Of a stretch of 64,000 bases of DNA, positions 9,252 to 18,307 are shown one piece after another. This DNA comes from Sphingomonas kyeonggiensis (lineage in GTDB: Bacteria; Pseudomonadota; Alphaproteobacteria; Sphingomonadales; Sphingomonadaceae), in contig NZ_JACIEH010000002.1 of the NCBI RefSeq assembly GCF_014196745.1, positions 60,285-124,284 of the forward strand, given 5' to 3'. The first letter of the stretch is position 1, and the number at the start of each line of letters is the position of its first letter. The translations under genes and the position numbers were made by a program. Under the pieces are notes generated by a model. That model was not told the DNA's origin, searched no databases, and saw only the letters and a program-made list of their open reading frames with translations.

Positions 9252-9366
9252 GCTTCCATCCTCGCAAGATCGTTGCGTGGGGGTGGTCCTATATTTCCTA
9301 CGGGTCAAAGAGCGGCCGGGGAAGCCCCGGCGCGCGAAGTGCAGCAGGTAGAATCCTACATTGCAA
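9252..9366 (+). repeat. ~115-bp dispersed intergenic repeat, copy A
   Basis: This segment matches, in reverse orientation, 47549-47666. Shared blocks include TCAAAGAGCGGCCGGG, a TCCTAT.TTTCCTAC block and AATCCTACATTGCAA. A short fragment, AATCCTACATTGCAAG, recurs at 52629-52644. Both long copies are joined at the same end to a GTCATCCCGG palindrome, so the two elements travel as a composite. Confidence 0.75.
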
Positions 9367-9372
9367 CTCCCC

Positions 9373-9400
9373 CGTCATCCCGGCTTTCGCCGGGATGACG
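9373..9400. repeat. Intergenic palindromic repeat, GTCATCCCG family, single hairpin copy
   Basis: A perfect hairpin, CGTCATCCCGGC with GCCGGGATGACG around TTTC, equals one arm of the two-armed elements at 926-1007 and 47442-47528. It directly follows the dispersed repeat at 9252-9366. Convergent genes flank the site, so it may also act as a transcription stop. Confidence 0.85.
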
Positions 9401-9444
9401 GACTGGGCTCGGGATGACGATTGGGGCCGGGGTGACGATTGGTG

Positions 9445-10839
9445 CTACCGCTCCCGTCCCGCCGTCGTTCGGATCTCGTCGATCGGGCTCAGCAGGTAGG
9501 ACGCCAGCGAGCGGCGGCCGGTGCGGATGTCGGCGGTTACCGCCATGCCGGGGGTCAGCGGCACGGTCGCGCCGTCGCGCCGGATCGTGGCGCGATCGAG
9601 GGCCACTCGGGCGGTGTAGATCAGGCCCCGCTTCTCGTCCTGCACCGCGTCCGAGCTGATCTGCTCTAGCTTGCCCGGCACCGCGCCGTAGCGGGTGAAG
9701 GAAAAGGCCTCGACCTTGAGCGCCACCGGCTGGCCGGGAGTGACGAAGCCGATATCCTTGTTGGCGATGGTCACTTCGGCGATCAGCTTCCCGCGCGCCG
9801 GCACGATCACCATGATCGGCTTGGCCGCCTCGACCACGCCGCCGACCGTGTGCACCGCGAGCTGGGTGACGGTGCCGTCGACCGGGCTGACCAGCCGCTG
9901 CAGGCTGGAGCGCTTCGTTGCCTTGGTCAGCTCCTCCTGGCGCAGCCTTGCGTCGCTCTCGGCCTTGGCGAGGTCGGCGAGGATGCGGGCGCGGGCCTCG
10001 GCCATGGACTGGCTGGAATTGCCGCCGGCCACCGCGATCTGCGCCTCGGCCTTGCGCGCGGTGGCGAGCGCGGCGTCGCGGTCGCGCGCGGCGGCGAGGC
10101 GCTGGCGGCGCATCTCGATCACCTTGAGCTTCGAGACATAGCCCTTTTCGAGCAGCGTCTCGTTCGCGGCGATCTGCTCGTCGAGCAGCGGGAGCGTCTC
10201 GTTGAGCTTGGCCGCCTGGATCTGCGCTTCGGAACGGGCCGCGCGAGCGGATTCGGTGTCGGCGGCGCGGGTCTGGCTGCCCGCCTGGATCTCGGCGAGC
10301 TGGGCGCGGGCGAGTGCGACCTGAGTTGCTGCGATTTCCGCCGTAGTGCCGGCGGGCGGCGTGAAGCGCAGCCCCTGGCCGTCGAGCGCGGACAGGATCG
10401 CGCGCAGCCGGGCGGCGTCGAGCTGGGCGGTCTCCAGCGCCTTTCCTGCCTGTGCCGTATCGGCATCGGAGACGGTAGGATCGAGCTCGACCAGCGCCTG
10501 GCCGGCGCGCACGCTCTGGCCGTCGCGGACCAGGATTGCGCGGACGATCCCGCCCGAGCCCGGCTGGATCAGCTTGACGTCGTCGGCCGGGATCAGCTTG
10601 CCCGGCGCCGAGGCGACGACGTCGACCCGGCCGAGGAACAGCCAGAGCAGGGCGACGACGAGCAGCCCGAGCAGCACCCAGGCGGTAACCCGCGCAGTGG
10701 GCGAGACCGGGCGCTCGACCACTTCGAGCGCGGCGGGGAGGAAGTCGGTCTCCTCGGTGCGCAAAACCGAACGCGAGCGCGCTCGCTCATTGTCGAGCGC
10801 GTCGCGCACCGCGCTCCAGTGCCGGGTTACTGCGTTCAT
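9445..10839 (-). CDS. HlyD-family type I secretion adaptor (membrane fusion protein)
   Basis: A 464-residue protein with one transmembrane helix (about residues 51-70), a biotinyl-lipoyl-like segment (APGKLIPADDVKLIQPGSGGIVRAILVRDGQ), a long alanine-rich coiled-coil hairpin, and the conserved C-terminal HlyD domain (VSPVDGTVTQLAVHTVGGVVEAAKPIMVIVP, GMAVTADIRTGRRSLASYLLSPI). It links the inner-membrane ABC exporter to an outer-membrane channel. Its ATG overlaps the stop of the ABC gene by 4 nt, so the pair is co-translated. An analogous AtrB/AtrD pair is known in sphingan clusters. The two RTX proteins of this locus are the obvious candidate substrates; no TolC-like gene is in the window. Confidence 0.93.
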   Translation of the reverse strand: MNAVTRHWSAVRDALDNERARSRSVLRTEETDFLPAALEVVERPVSPTARVTAWVLLGLLVVALLWLFLGRVDVVASAPGKLIPADDVKLIQPGSGGIVRAILVRDGQSVRAGQALVELDPTVSDADTAQAGKALETAQLDAARLRAILSALDGQGLRFTPPAGTTAEIAATQVALARAQLAEIQAGSQTRAADTESARAARSEAQIQAAKLNETLPLLDEQIAANETLLEKGYVSKLKVIEMRRQRLAAARDRDAALATARKAEAQIAVAGGNSSQSMAEARARILADLAKAESDARLRQEELTKATKRSSLQRLVSPVDGTVTQLAVHTVGGVVEAAKPIMVIVPARGKLIAEVTIANKDIGFVTPGQPVALKVEAFSFTRYGAVPGKLEQISSDAVQDEKRGLIYTARVALDRATIRRDGATVPLTPGMAVTADIRTGRRSLASYLLSPIDEIRTTAGRER

Positions 10840-12989
10840 GCTGCCGCTCCCGCCTGCACGCCGATCTGGCGATGATGGAGCGCGGCGTAGCGGCCGCCGA
10901 GATGGAGTAGCTCGTCATGCGTGCCGCTCTCGACGATATGGCCCTTGTCCATCGTCAGGATGCGGTCGCACTGGCGGATCGCGGAGAGCCGATGGGCGAT
11001 GATTAGCACAGTGCGGCCGGCGGCGATCGCCTTGAGGTTGCGCTGGACGATTTCCTCGCTCTCGGCATCGAGCGCGCTGGTCGCCTCGTCGAGGATCAGG
11101 ATGCGCGGGTTGGTGATCAGCGCCCGGGCGATGGCGAGGCGCTGGCGCTGGCCGCCCGAGAAGTTGACCCCGCGCTCCTCGACGATCGTGTCGTATCCCT
11201 GGGGGAGCGCGAGGATGAAGTCGTGCGCGCCGGCTAGCCGCGCGGCGGTCATCACCCGCTCGATCGACATGGCGGGATCGGCGAGCGCGATATTCTCGCG
11301 AATCGAGCGGTTGAACAGGATATTCTCCTGCAGCACCACGCCGATCTGGCGGCGCAGCCAGGCGGGGTCGATCTGGGCGATGTCGACGCCGTCGACCAGC
11401 ACCCGGCCGGCGGCGGGGAGGTAGAGCCGCTGGAGCAATTTGGTGAGGGTCGACTTGCCCGATCCCGAGGCGCCGGCGATGCCGAGCGTGGTGCCGGCGG
11501 GCAGGTCGATATTGATGTCCTCGAGCGTCCAGGGGCCGTCCGCGGCATAGCGGAATCGGACATTCTCGAAGCGGACATGGCCGGCGAGCGCGGGGAGCGT
11601 GGTGCGCGATCCGGCGCCGGGCTCCGCACCGGTGTTGAGGATGTCGCCCATCCGCTGGACCGAGAGGCGGACCTGCTGGAAGTCCTGCCAGAGCTGCGCC
11701 ATGCGGATGACGGGGCCGGAGACGCGCTGGGCGAACATGTTGAACGCGACCAGCCCGCCGACGGTCAGCGTGCCGGCGATCACTTCCCGGGCGCCGAAGA
11801 ACAGGATTGCGGCGAGGCTGAGCTTGGAGATGAGCTGGACCGCCTGGCTGCCCGAATTGCCGAGGTTGATCACCCGCTGGTTCGCGGCGCTGTAGGCGGC
11901 GAGCTGGCGCTCCCAGCGATCCTGCCATTGCGGCTCGACCGCGGCGGCCTTGAGCGTCTGCATGCCCGAGACGCTCTCGACCAGCAGCGCATTGTTGGCG
12001 GCGCCGCGGGCGAACTTCTCGTCGAGACGACGGCGCAGCGGCCCGGTGACGGCGAGCGAGACGATCACATAGGCGGGCAGGGTGAGCGCGACGATCAGGA
12101 GTAGCGCGGGCGAATAGAGCCACATCGCGACGAGGAAGACGATCGTGAACAGCGGATCGACCAGCACCGTCAGCGAGGCGTTGGTCATGAACTCGCGCAC
12201 CGTCTCCAGCTCGCGTACCCGAGTCACGGTGTCGCCGACGCGGCGGCTCTCGAAATAGGCCATGGGCAGGCGGAGCAGGTGACGGAAGAGGCGGCTGCCC
12301 AGCTCGACGTCCAATTTCTGGCTGGTCTCCGAATAAAGCCGCGTGCGCAGCCAGCCGAACGCGACTTCCCAGAGCGAGACCAGCACCAGTCCGAGCGCGA
12401 GCACCTGGAGGGTGGCGAGGCTGTTGTGGGCGAGGACCTTGTCGACGACGTTCTGGAAGAAGAGCGGCGCGGCGAGGCCGAGCAGGTTGAGCGCCAGGGT
12501 GATCAGCAGCACCTCGCCGATCAGCCGGCGATACTTGACGATCTGGGGGATGAACCAGGTGAAGTCGAAGCGCTGGGCGGCGACCTGGGCGGAATCGCGA
12601 GTGGTGACGAGGAGGAGCCCGCCCGACCAGCGCGCCTCGAGCGCTGCGCGGTCCCAGCGCTCGATCTCGGCGCCGGGGCGCTGGACGGCGACGGCATCCT
12701 CGCCGACCCGGCCGATGACGAACCAGCCCTCGGCGCCGCTGGCCAGCACCGGCATGGGCAGGCGACGCAGCCGATCGAAATCACCGGTGGTGGCGCGGGC
12801 GCGGACGCCGGGGATGCGCTTTGCCAGGCGAAGCAGGTCATCGGTGCCGGCCGGTTCGGCATGGCCGAGATCGTGGCGCAGCTCGGCCGGATCGGCTGCG
12901 ACACGGTGCATCGCGAGGATCAGGGCGAGGGCGGCGAGCCCGTTGTCGGCGGGCTCCGGGGCGGGGTCGAAGGACAGGTCCTGCTTCAC
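10836..12989 (-). CDS. Type I secretion ABC transporter (HlyB-like) with degenerate C39 domain
   Basis: The 717-residue protein starts at GTG 12989 after GAGGAGG. Residues 1-130 form a C39-peptidase-like domain whose catalytic Cys position is non-Cys (DNGLAALALILAMHRV), as in HlyB-type exporters that bind RTX substrates without cleaving them. A membrane domain with about six helices follows, then the ATPase with Walker A GASGSGKST, signature NFSGGQRQR, Walker B ILILDEATSALD and H-loop IIAHRLS. It would export unfolded substrates with C-terminal signals directly to the outside. It lies 26 nt after the pyruvyltransferase gene in the same minus-strand operon. Confidence 0.92.
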   Translation of the reverse strand: MKQDLSFDPAPEPADNGLAALALILAMHRVAADPAELRHDLGHAEPAGTDDLLRLAKRIPGVRARATTGDFDRLRRLPMPVLASGAEGWFVIGRVGEDAVAVQRPGAEIERWDRAALEARWSGGLLLVTTRDSAQVAAQRFDFTWFIPQIVKYRRLIGEVLLITLALNLLGLAAPLFFQNVVDKVLAHNSLATLQVLALGLVLVSLWEVAFGWLRTRLYSETSQKLDVELGSRLFRHLLRLPMAYFESRRVGDTVTRVRELETVREFMTNASLTVLVDPLFTIVFLVAMWLYSPALLLIVALTLPAYVIVSLAVTGPLRRRLDEKFARGAANNALLVESVSGMQTLKAAAVEPQWQDRWERQLAAYSAANQRVINLGNSGSQAVQLISKLSLAAILFFGAREVIAGTLTVGGLVAFNMFAQRVSGPVIRMAQLWQDFQQVRLSVQRMGDILNTGAEPGAGSRTTLPALAGHVRFENVRFRYAADGPWTLEDINIDLPAGTTLGIAGASGSGKSTLTKLLQRLYLPAAGRVLVDGVDIAQIDPAWLRRQIGVVLQENILFNRSIRENIALADPAMSIERVMTAARLAGAHDFILALPQGYDTIVEERGVNFSGGQRQRLAIARALITNPRILILDEATSALDAESEEIVQRNLKAIAAGRTVLIIAHRLSAIRQCDRILTMDKGHIVESGTHDELLHLGGRYAALHHRQIGVQAGAAA

Positions 12990-13015
12990 GGATCCCTCCT
13001 CTGGGTGCGGGCTCC

Positions 13016-14017
13016 TCAGCCGGTGACCATCTGCGGGGTGCGACAGGCCAGCGCGGTGGCGAAGCCCTCGGCCCGGCTGGTGGCACGCAGCAGGCCGGCA
13101 TAGTCGCCGGTCCACTGGTCGGCGAAGCCCGCGACCTTGCCGTAGCTGTTGTCGAGCAGCACGTGCGGGATATCGAGCAGCAGCGAGAGGATGTGCGCGT
13201 GCAGCCGGTCGGTAACGACCAGCTCGCCCGAGGACAGCATCGCCAGGCCGCGCTGGAAGCGCCATTCGGCAAGGCGGCGCTGGCGGGCGGCACGCTGGGC
13301 CATGGGATCGCGGATGAACAGCTTCCCAAGCTTCAGCGACAGGCGAAGCTTGCGCTTCTGGGCGGGATCCTCCGCGAGCCAGTCATCGACGGCCACGCCG
13401 GCCGGCACCGCGGCATCGTCGGCGGAGCGTTCGTGATCGGTGCGCAGCAGGGCGAAGACCGGCACGGTGGCAGGCGCGCGCTGCTGGCGGCCGAGCATCA
13501 GCGCGGCGTCCGGGCAGAGATGGATCTCGCAGTCGAAATGTTCCTGCGCGAAGGCGAGCGAGCGGGCGTCGCGGACCAGCAGCGTGAAGGCGCCGTGATC
13601 GCGGATCGCCTCGGCCATCTCCTTTGCGGCGGCCGGGTCGGCATAGTGGATCGACTCCGGCATCTGGACGATCGGCCGGCCGCGATGGTTGCGCAGCAGG
13701 TGCAGGCGGAGGGCTTCGTGCTTGGGCCAGAGCGTGCCCATGTTGCCGCCGCCATGGATCAGGATCGTGCCGTCATTGCCGATCGCGGCGCGGCAGGCCG
13801 TATCGTCGAAATCGGCGATCGCGGAGTAATAGGCCGGCAGGCGGCCGCGCTGGCGGAGATAGGCCATCTCGCCGAGCCAGATGGCGGAATCGCCGACATT
13901 GGAGTGATCGGGGAAGTCGACGAGCGCGAGCTTGCCGGGGGGCAGCACGATGTCGAGGGTCTGGGCGAAACGCTGGGCGAGTTCGCCGACGAGCTGATCG
14001 GCGGTCTTGATGGTCAT
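13016..14017 (-). CDS. Polysaccharide pyruvyltransferase family protein
   Basis: The 333-residue cytoplasmic protein belongs to PF04230. The family features seen are LVDFPDHSNVGDSAIWLGE near the N-terminus, GGGNMGTLWPKHEALRLHLL, IVQMPESIHY, LLVRDARSLAFAQEHF, and the C-terminal VVTDRLHAHILSLLLDIPHVLLDNSYGK. These enzymes transfer pyruvate from PEP to sugar hydroxyls, forming ketals that add negative charge to EPS. ATG 14017 overlaps the flippase stop by 4 nt. Its presence predicts a pyruvylated repeat unit; the acceptor sugar cannot be read from sequence. Confidence 0.88.
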   Translation of the reverse strand: MTIKTADQLVGELAQRFAQTLDIVLPPGKLALVDFPDHSNVGDSAIWLGEMAYLRQRGRLPAYYSAIADFDDTACRAAIGNDGTILIHGGGNMGTLWPKHEALRLHLLRNHRGRPIVQMPESIHYADPAAAKEMAEAIRDHGAFTLLVRDARSLAFAQEHFDCEIHLCPDAALMLGRQQRAPATVPVFALLRTDHERSADDAAVPAGVAVDDWLAEDPAQKRKLRLSLKLGKLFIRDPMAQRAARQRRLAEWRFQRGLAMLSSGELVVTDRLHAHILSLLLDIPHVLLDNSYGKVAGFADQWTGDYAGLLRATSRAEGFATALACRTPQMVTG

Positions 14018-15495
14018 ATCCGGCCCTTTCTGAGGCGTCTGGACAAGGTCAGGAGGCGGCCGCGCCACGGCCGCGAGATTGCGAGCAGCACTAGGCCGTA
14101 GAACAGCGCGCCCGATGCGCTGAGGAGCAGCAGCACGCTCCAGCCCGAAAGATGCGTGTCGAGCAGCCGCATCGCGACCGCGAGCGCCACGCCCATCAGC
14201 GTGGAGGCGATGAGCGGCGCGCCGACTGCGCGCCAGGTATCGACCGGACGGATGCCCGAGGCGCGGCGGAGCAGGAGGATCTGCATCGGCAGCGTCAGAT
14301 AGGCGCGTCCGACATAGGAGATGGCGACGGCGAGCAGGCCATAGGGCAAGGCCGCCAGCGTCAGGATCACGCCGAGGATCAGCTGCGTCGTCGACAGCGA
14401 CATCAGGCTGCGCGAGGCGCCGAGCACGCTCAGCGAGGGCGAGGCGAAGAAGTTGAGCGTGAAGGGCACGGCCATGAACGCGAAGATCTGGGCAAGTTGC
14501 CCGGCCTCGTCCCATTTCGCGCCGAACACGGTGGGGATTGCGACGGGCGCCAGCGCGCCGAAGCCGACGAGCGCCGGGAAGGAGATGGCGGAGGCCTGGG
14601 CGATCATCCAGCGATAGGCCTGGCGCAGCTCGGCGGGCTCGTCCTTCACCCGGGCGAGGGTCTGCACCGCGACCTGGGTGAAGGGCTGGATCGCGCCGCG
14701 GCCGATCAGCTCGACGGTGCGCCAGGCGGTGCGATAGACGCCGACCGCGGCGAGACCGATGCCCGCGCCGATCGCCATCTCCTGCACGCGCACCGTCGCC
14801 AGGAAGATCAGCTGGACATAGATCAGGCTGGCGTTGAGCATCAGGTTGCTGCGCAGGATCGGGATCTCGAACTTCCAGCCGGGCTTCCAGTCATAGGAGG
14901 CGCGCGAGAGGAATACGCCGGCGATCTCGGTGACGAGGCGCTGGATGACCAGGCTCCACAGGCCGAGCCCGGCAAAGGCGGCGACCACCGCGCAGGTACC
15001 GCCGATCAGCCCGCCGACCACCGAGCGCAACGCAGTCGTGCGGTGGCCGAACTCGCGCAGCCTGAGGGCGAGATGCGTGCCGCCGAACGAGGAGATCGGC
15101 AGCACCAGGCTCATCACCGCCAGCGGCAGGGCGATGGTCGGCGCGCCCATCAGATCGGCGATCGGCTGGGCAAGCGCGACGATCAGCGCGGCGGAGAGGA
15201 ACGAGAAGCCCTGCTGCGAGCGATAGATGGTGTCGAGGAAGGCGGGCGTCAGCTCGCGCCTGCGGGCGATCGTCTGGACGAGGCCGGCTGTGGCGATGAT
15301 TCGGAACGCCTCCGCGGTTACCGCCATCACCGCGAATGCGCCGATGTCCGCGCGCGTGAGCAGGCGGGCGAGGATGACGAAGACGATGAAGGAGAAGAGC
15401 TGGTCCGACAGGAAGCGCGTGATCGTCCAGCCGATCGAGCTGCGGCTGCGCGCGCGCAGGCCGTCGTCGAAGCGTGCGGGCGTCTCAGCGTTCAA
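14014..15495 (-). CDS. wzx: Polysaccharide flippase, Wzx (WzxC-like)
   Basis: A 493-residue MOP-superfamily membrane protein with about 12-14 hydrophobic helices. The start, RSSIGWTITRFLSDQLFSFIVFVILARLLTRADIGAFAVM, and the later GVYRTAWRTVELIGRGAIQPFTQVAVQTLARVKDEP match WzxC-type lipid-linked repeat-unit flippases. It moves undecaprenyl-PP-linked repeat units to the periplasmic face for polymerisation by Wzy. It overlaps the GT25 gene by 11 nt upstream and the pyruvyltransferase by 4 nt downstream, so the operon couples assembly, flipping and export. Confidence 0.9.
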   Translation of the reverse strand: MNAETPARFDDGLRARSRSSIGWTITRFLSDQLFSFIVFVILARLLTRADIGAFAVMAVTAEAFRIIATAGLVQTIARRRELTPAFLDTIYRSQQGFSFLSAALIVALAQPIADLMGAPTIALPLAVMSLVLPISSFGGTHLALRLREFGHRTTALRSVVGGLIGGTCAVVAAFAGLGLWSLVIQRLVTEIAGVFLSRASYDWKPGWKFEIPILRSNLMLNASLIYVQLIFLATVRVQEMAIGAGIGLAAVGVYRTAWRTVELIGRGAIQPFTQVAVQTLARVKDEPAELRQAYRWMIAQASAISFPALVGFGALAPVAIPTVFGAKWDEAGQLAQIFAFMAVPFTLNFFASPSLSVLGASRSLMSLSTTQLILGVILTLAALPYGLLAVAISYVGRAYLTLPMQILLLRRASGIRPVDTWRAVGAPLIASTLMGVALAVAMRLLDTHLSGWSVLLLLSASGALFYGLVLLAISRPWRGRLLTLSRRLRKGRI

Positions 15496-16258
15496 GCAGG
15501 CGCCTCGCTTTCAGCATGCGCATTCGGGTGCGCTCGATATGGCGCCAGGCCTTCTGCCTGACCGAATGATAGAGCGGGTCGTTCTTCGGGCCGAAGCGCG
15601 CGGGGCCGATGTCGGAGACGATCGCCGCCTCGAGGATCGGCGCGGGATACAAAGCGAGATTGGGCAGGCCGTGCGCCCAGCTGCGGTCCATCTCGTCGTC
15701 GATCGGGCGGCGGACGATGCGGCAATGCGCGAGCAGCTTGCGCGCGCCTTCCAGCGTGATCGCATAGCCCTGGGTGCCATAAGCGGGGCCGACCAGCTCG
15801 ACGATCGTGCGCGAATGCTGGAGGAAGTCGCGCTTCACCACGCGCTGCCAGGTCGGCCGCTTGGCGTAGAGGCGCAGATAGTCGATGCCCTGGGCGTGGA
15901 GATCGGTGGCCGCGAGCGGCTCCAGATAGGCCCAGTCGACCACCGTATCGTCCTCGAGCACGATCGCCTGGGGCACGCCCAATGCGATCATGTCGCGCCA
16001 GATCGAGAAATGGCTGGCATAGCAGCCGATCTCGCCCTTGCTCATCGCCCGCCCCTTGTTGCGGCGGATCGCGGGCTCGTCGATCGTCATGCCCTGGGCC
16101 GGGCCGGTGCACGCGTCGAAGAAGCGCCAGGCGAGCGAAGTGCCCGCCGCACGCGCAGCAAATGCCGCCCGGCGGGCGGTTGCGGTTTCGAGCGAGACCA
16201 CCGTGATGTCGGTGGCAATGCTCGATCGGGAGCCCGATTCGGGCTGGAATTCACGCAC
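15485..16258 (-). CDS. Glycosyltransferase family 25 (LPS/EPS type)
   Basis: The 257-residue protein opens with the GT25 pattern ITVVSLETATARRAAFAARA, continues with GEIGCYASHFSIWRDMIALGVPQAIVLEDDTVVDW, where the EDD is the expected metal/nucleotide motif, and ends with a basic helix. GTG 16258 is chosen because AGGAGG lies 9 nt before it; a TTG 54 nt upstream would add an unusual Arg-rich leader. GT25 enzymes commonly transfer Gal or GalA-type residues; the exact sugar is unknown. It is the first gene of the minus-strand operon running to the type I exporter and shares a divergent promoter region with the GT2 gene at 16485. Confidence 0.85.
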   Translation of the reverse strand: MREFQPESGSRSSIATDITVVSLETATARRAAFAARAAGTSLAWRFFDACTGPAQGMTIDEPAIRRNKGRAMSKGEIGCYASHFSIWRDMIALGVPQAIVLEDDTVVDWAYLEPLAATDLHAQGIDYLRLYAKRPTWQRVVKRDFLQHSRTIVELVGPAYGTQGYAITLEGARKLLAHCRIVRRPIDDEMDRSWAHGLPNLALYPAPILEAAIVSDIGPARFGPKNDPLYHSVRQKAWRHIERTRMRMLKARRLLER

Positions 16259-16484
16259 GGTTACACGCCTCCTGCTCACGGTCGCGGCAACGCTTGTGCG
16301 GTGCAGCAACAACGATTGGTCCGGCGTGATCCTTGGTAGCGGGCAATTATTCGAGAGCGAAGGCGCCCAGGGCTCCGGTCACCCGGCCAAAGGGGCAGCT
16401 CGTCTTTCGCAGGCGCGGCATGCGGTTGACCCGGACAGCGCGGCGGGCTGACTGGGCCGCGACTAGCACTGGACAGGCGTATCT

Positions 16485-17354
16485 ATGTTTCAAGTCGCAG
16501 TCGTCATACCCGTGTGGAACGGAGAAGCGGTGCTTGGCCGTTGCCTGGATGCGCTCGCGCGCCAGACGGTCCCGCGTGACGCATTTCAGATCATCGTCGT
16601 CGACAATGGGTCGAGCGACGCCACTGCCGATATCGCGCGGCGCTATCCGGGCGTCGAGCTGCTCGAGGAGAAGCGGCCCGGCTCCTATGCCGCGCGCAAC
16701 CTGGCGATCGGCCAGGTGCGGGCGCCGATCATCGCCTTCACCGATGTCGATTGCGAGCCGGCGCCCGACTGGCTGGAGCAGGTGCTGCGTGCCGCAGCGG
16801 CGAATCCGGGGTTCGGCGTGCTGGCCGGCAAGATCGAGCTGTTCGACGAGATCGTCCAGGAGCGCGAGGTGTTCGGCGATTACGAGCGGCTCTTCTCCTT
16901 TCCCCAGGCGCATGCCGCGCGCGGCAATTGCGCGACGGCGAACTGGGCGAGCGAGACCGCGCTGCTACGGGAACTGGGCGGGTTCGACGCCGGGCTCAAG
17001 TCCGGCGGCGACCGGCAGATGGCGCTGCGGATCAAGGATGCCGGCTACCCGCTCGTCTATGTGCCCGGGATGGTCGTGCGCCATCCGGTGCGCGCGAGCC
17101 GGGCCGAGCTGGTCCACAAGCGCCGGCGGCTGAGCGGCGGGCGCTGGGACCGCACCGCCAGGCGCCCACGCCTCGTCCATGTGCTGGGAATCACTGCGGT
17201 AGACACCGTGCGGCGGCTGCGCCGCGCGGCGGTCTCGCGCGAACTGACGATGCGCCGCCGGCTGGCGGTGATGCTTCTGACGCTGGAACTCGCCGGGGTG
17301 GCGGTGGGCGAGTTCCTGCAACTCGCGGGGGGCAGAAAGGCAGCAAGAGACTGA
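16485..17354 (+). CDS. Glycosyltransferase family 2 (EPS assembly), first copy
   Basis: A 289-residue GT-A fold protein. It has VAVVIPVWNGEAVLGRCLDALARQ, VVDNGSSDATADIARRYPG, and the DxD-like TDVDCEP motif, followed by GGFDAGLKSGGDRQMALRIKDAG and a short hydrophobic tail (VMLLTLELAGVAVGEFLQLAGG) that may touch the membrane. It probably adds one sugar to the lipid-linked repeat unit at the cytoplasmic face. Its TGA overlaps the next GT2 start (TGATG). First gene of a plus-strand operon reaching the RTX protein. Confidence 0.88.
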   Translation: MFQVAVVIPVWNGEAVLGRCLDALARQTVPRDAFQIIVVDNGSSDATADIARRYPGVELLEEKRPGSYAARNLAIGQVRAPIIAFTDVDCEPAPDWLEQVLRAAAANPGFGVLAGKIELFDEIVQEREVFGDYERLFSFPQAHAARGNCATANWASETALLRELGGFDAGLKSGGDRQMALRIKDAGYPLVYVPGMVVRHPVRASRAELVHKRRRLSGGRWDRTARRPRLVHVLGITAVDTVRRLRRAAVSRELTMRRRLAVMLLTLELAGVAVGEFLQLAGGRKAARD

Positions 17355-18307
17355 TGACCGTCCCACATTTCTCCGTGGTCATGCCGCTCTACAACAAGGC
17401 CGCGCATGTCCGCGCCGCGATCGAGAGCGCGCTCGACCAGAGTTTCGCGCCGCACGAGATATTGGTGATCGACAATTGCTCGACCGATGGCGGTCGGGAG
17501 CTGGTCGCCGCGATCGGGCACGAGCGGATCAAGCTGCTCGACCTGCCGACGCCGGGGCCGGGCGGCTATGCCGGGCGGAACCTGGGTATCCACGCCGCCA
17601 GCGGCGACTGGATCGCGTTCCTCGATGCCGATGATCTGTGGCAGCCCGATCACCTGGCCGTGCTGGCGGAAGGGATCGCGGCCGATCCCGAAGTACACGC
17701 GGCGGCTACCCGGTTCGATCATGTGTTCGAGAGCCGTTCCCAGCCGCAGCGGATCGCGCCCAAGCTGGAGCATGCGCGCACGCTCGACCTTGCCGATTTT
17801 CTCTCCGCGTGGCTGGCGGTGCGCGAATGCCCGATGTGGACCGGGGCGATCGCGATCCGCCGCGACGCGCTGTTCGAGGCCGGGCTGTTCCCCGAGGGGC
17901 GGGCGGTGCGCGGCGGCGACAAGGACCTGTGGCTGCGGGTGCTCGCGCAGGGCACGCTGCGCTACGACCCGCGCGTCACCGCGATCTTCCACCGCGACAG
18001 CGACAACAAGGTCAGCAAGTCGACCACCACGCTCGACCTGCCCTGCCTGGTCGATACCGCGCGGACGATCCTGGCCGGGGCGACCGGGCGCGAGGCCAGC
18101 CTGTTGCGGCGGCTGGTGAACCAGGAGATCGCGCACTACGCCCGCTACGCGATGAAATATCCGGGCCGCACCGCGATCCGGCTGGGCGACATCTACCTGC
18201 CCGAAGGGACCGGCACCGCGGCGCTGCTGCTCGCGGCCAAGCTGATCCCTGCCTCGATCCGGCAATCCGGCCATGCCCTGCGCAATCGGTTGCTCGCCCG
18301 CGCGTGA
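17354..18307 (+). CDS. Glycosyltransferase family 2 (EPS assembly), second copy
   Basis: A 317-residue GT2 enzyme with FSVVMPLYNKAAHVRAAIESALDQ, VIDNCSTDGG, and AFLDADDLWQPDHL carrying the metal-binding DADD. RGGDKDLWLRVLAQG is the acceptor-side ED/KD region. Start at ATG 17354 overlaps the preceding stop by one base. The C-terminal third (EIAHYARYAMKYPGRTAIRLG) is helical. Like its neighbour it likely adds one residue to the repeat unit; donor and linkage are not predictable. Its stop overlaps the following GTG start by 4 nt. Confidence 0.88.
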   Translation: MTVPHFSVVMPLYNKAAHVRAAIESALDQSFAPHEILVIDNCSTDGGRELVAAIGHERIKLLDLPTPGPGGYAGRNLGIHAASGDWIAFLDADDLWQPDHLAVLAEGIAADPEVHAAATRFDHVFESRSQPQRIAPKLEHARTLDLADFLSAWLAVRECPMWTGAIAIRRDALFEAGLFPEGRAVRGGDKDLWLRVLAQGTLRYDPRVTAIFHRDSDNKVSKSTTTLDLPCLVDTARTILAGATGREASLLRRLVNQEIAHYARYAMKYPGRTAIRLGDIYLPEGTGTAALLLAAKLIPASIRQSGHALRNRLLARA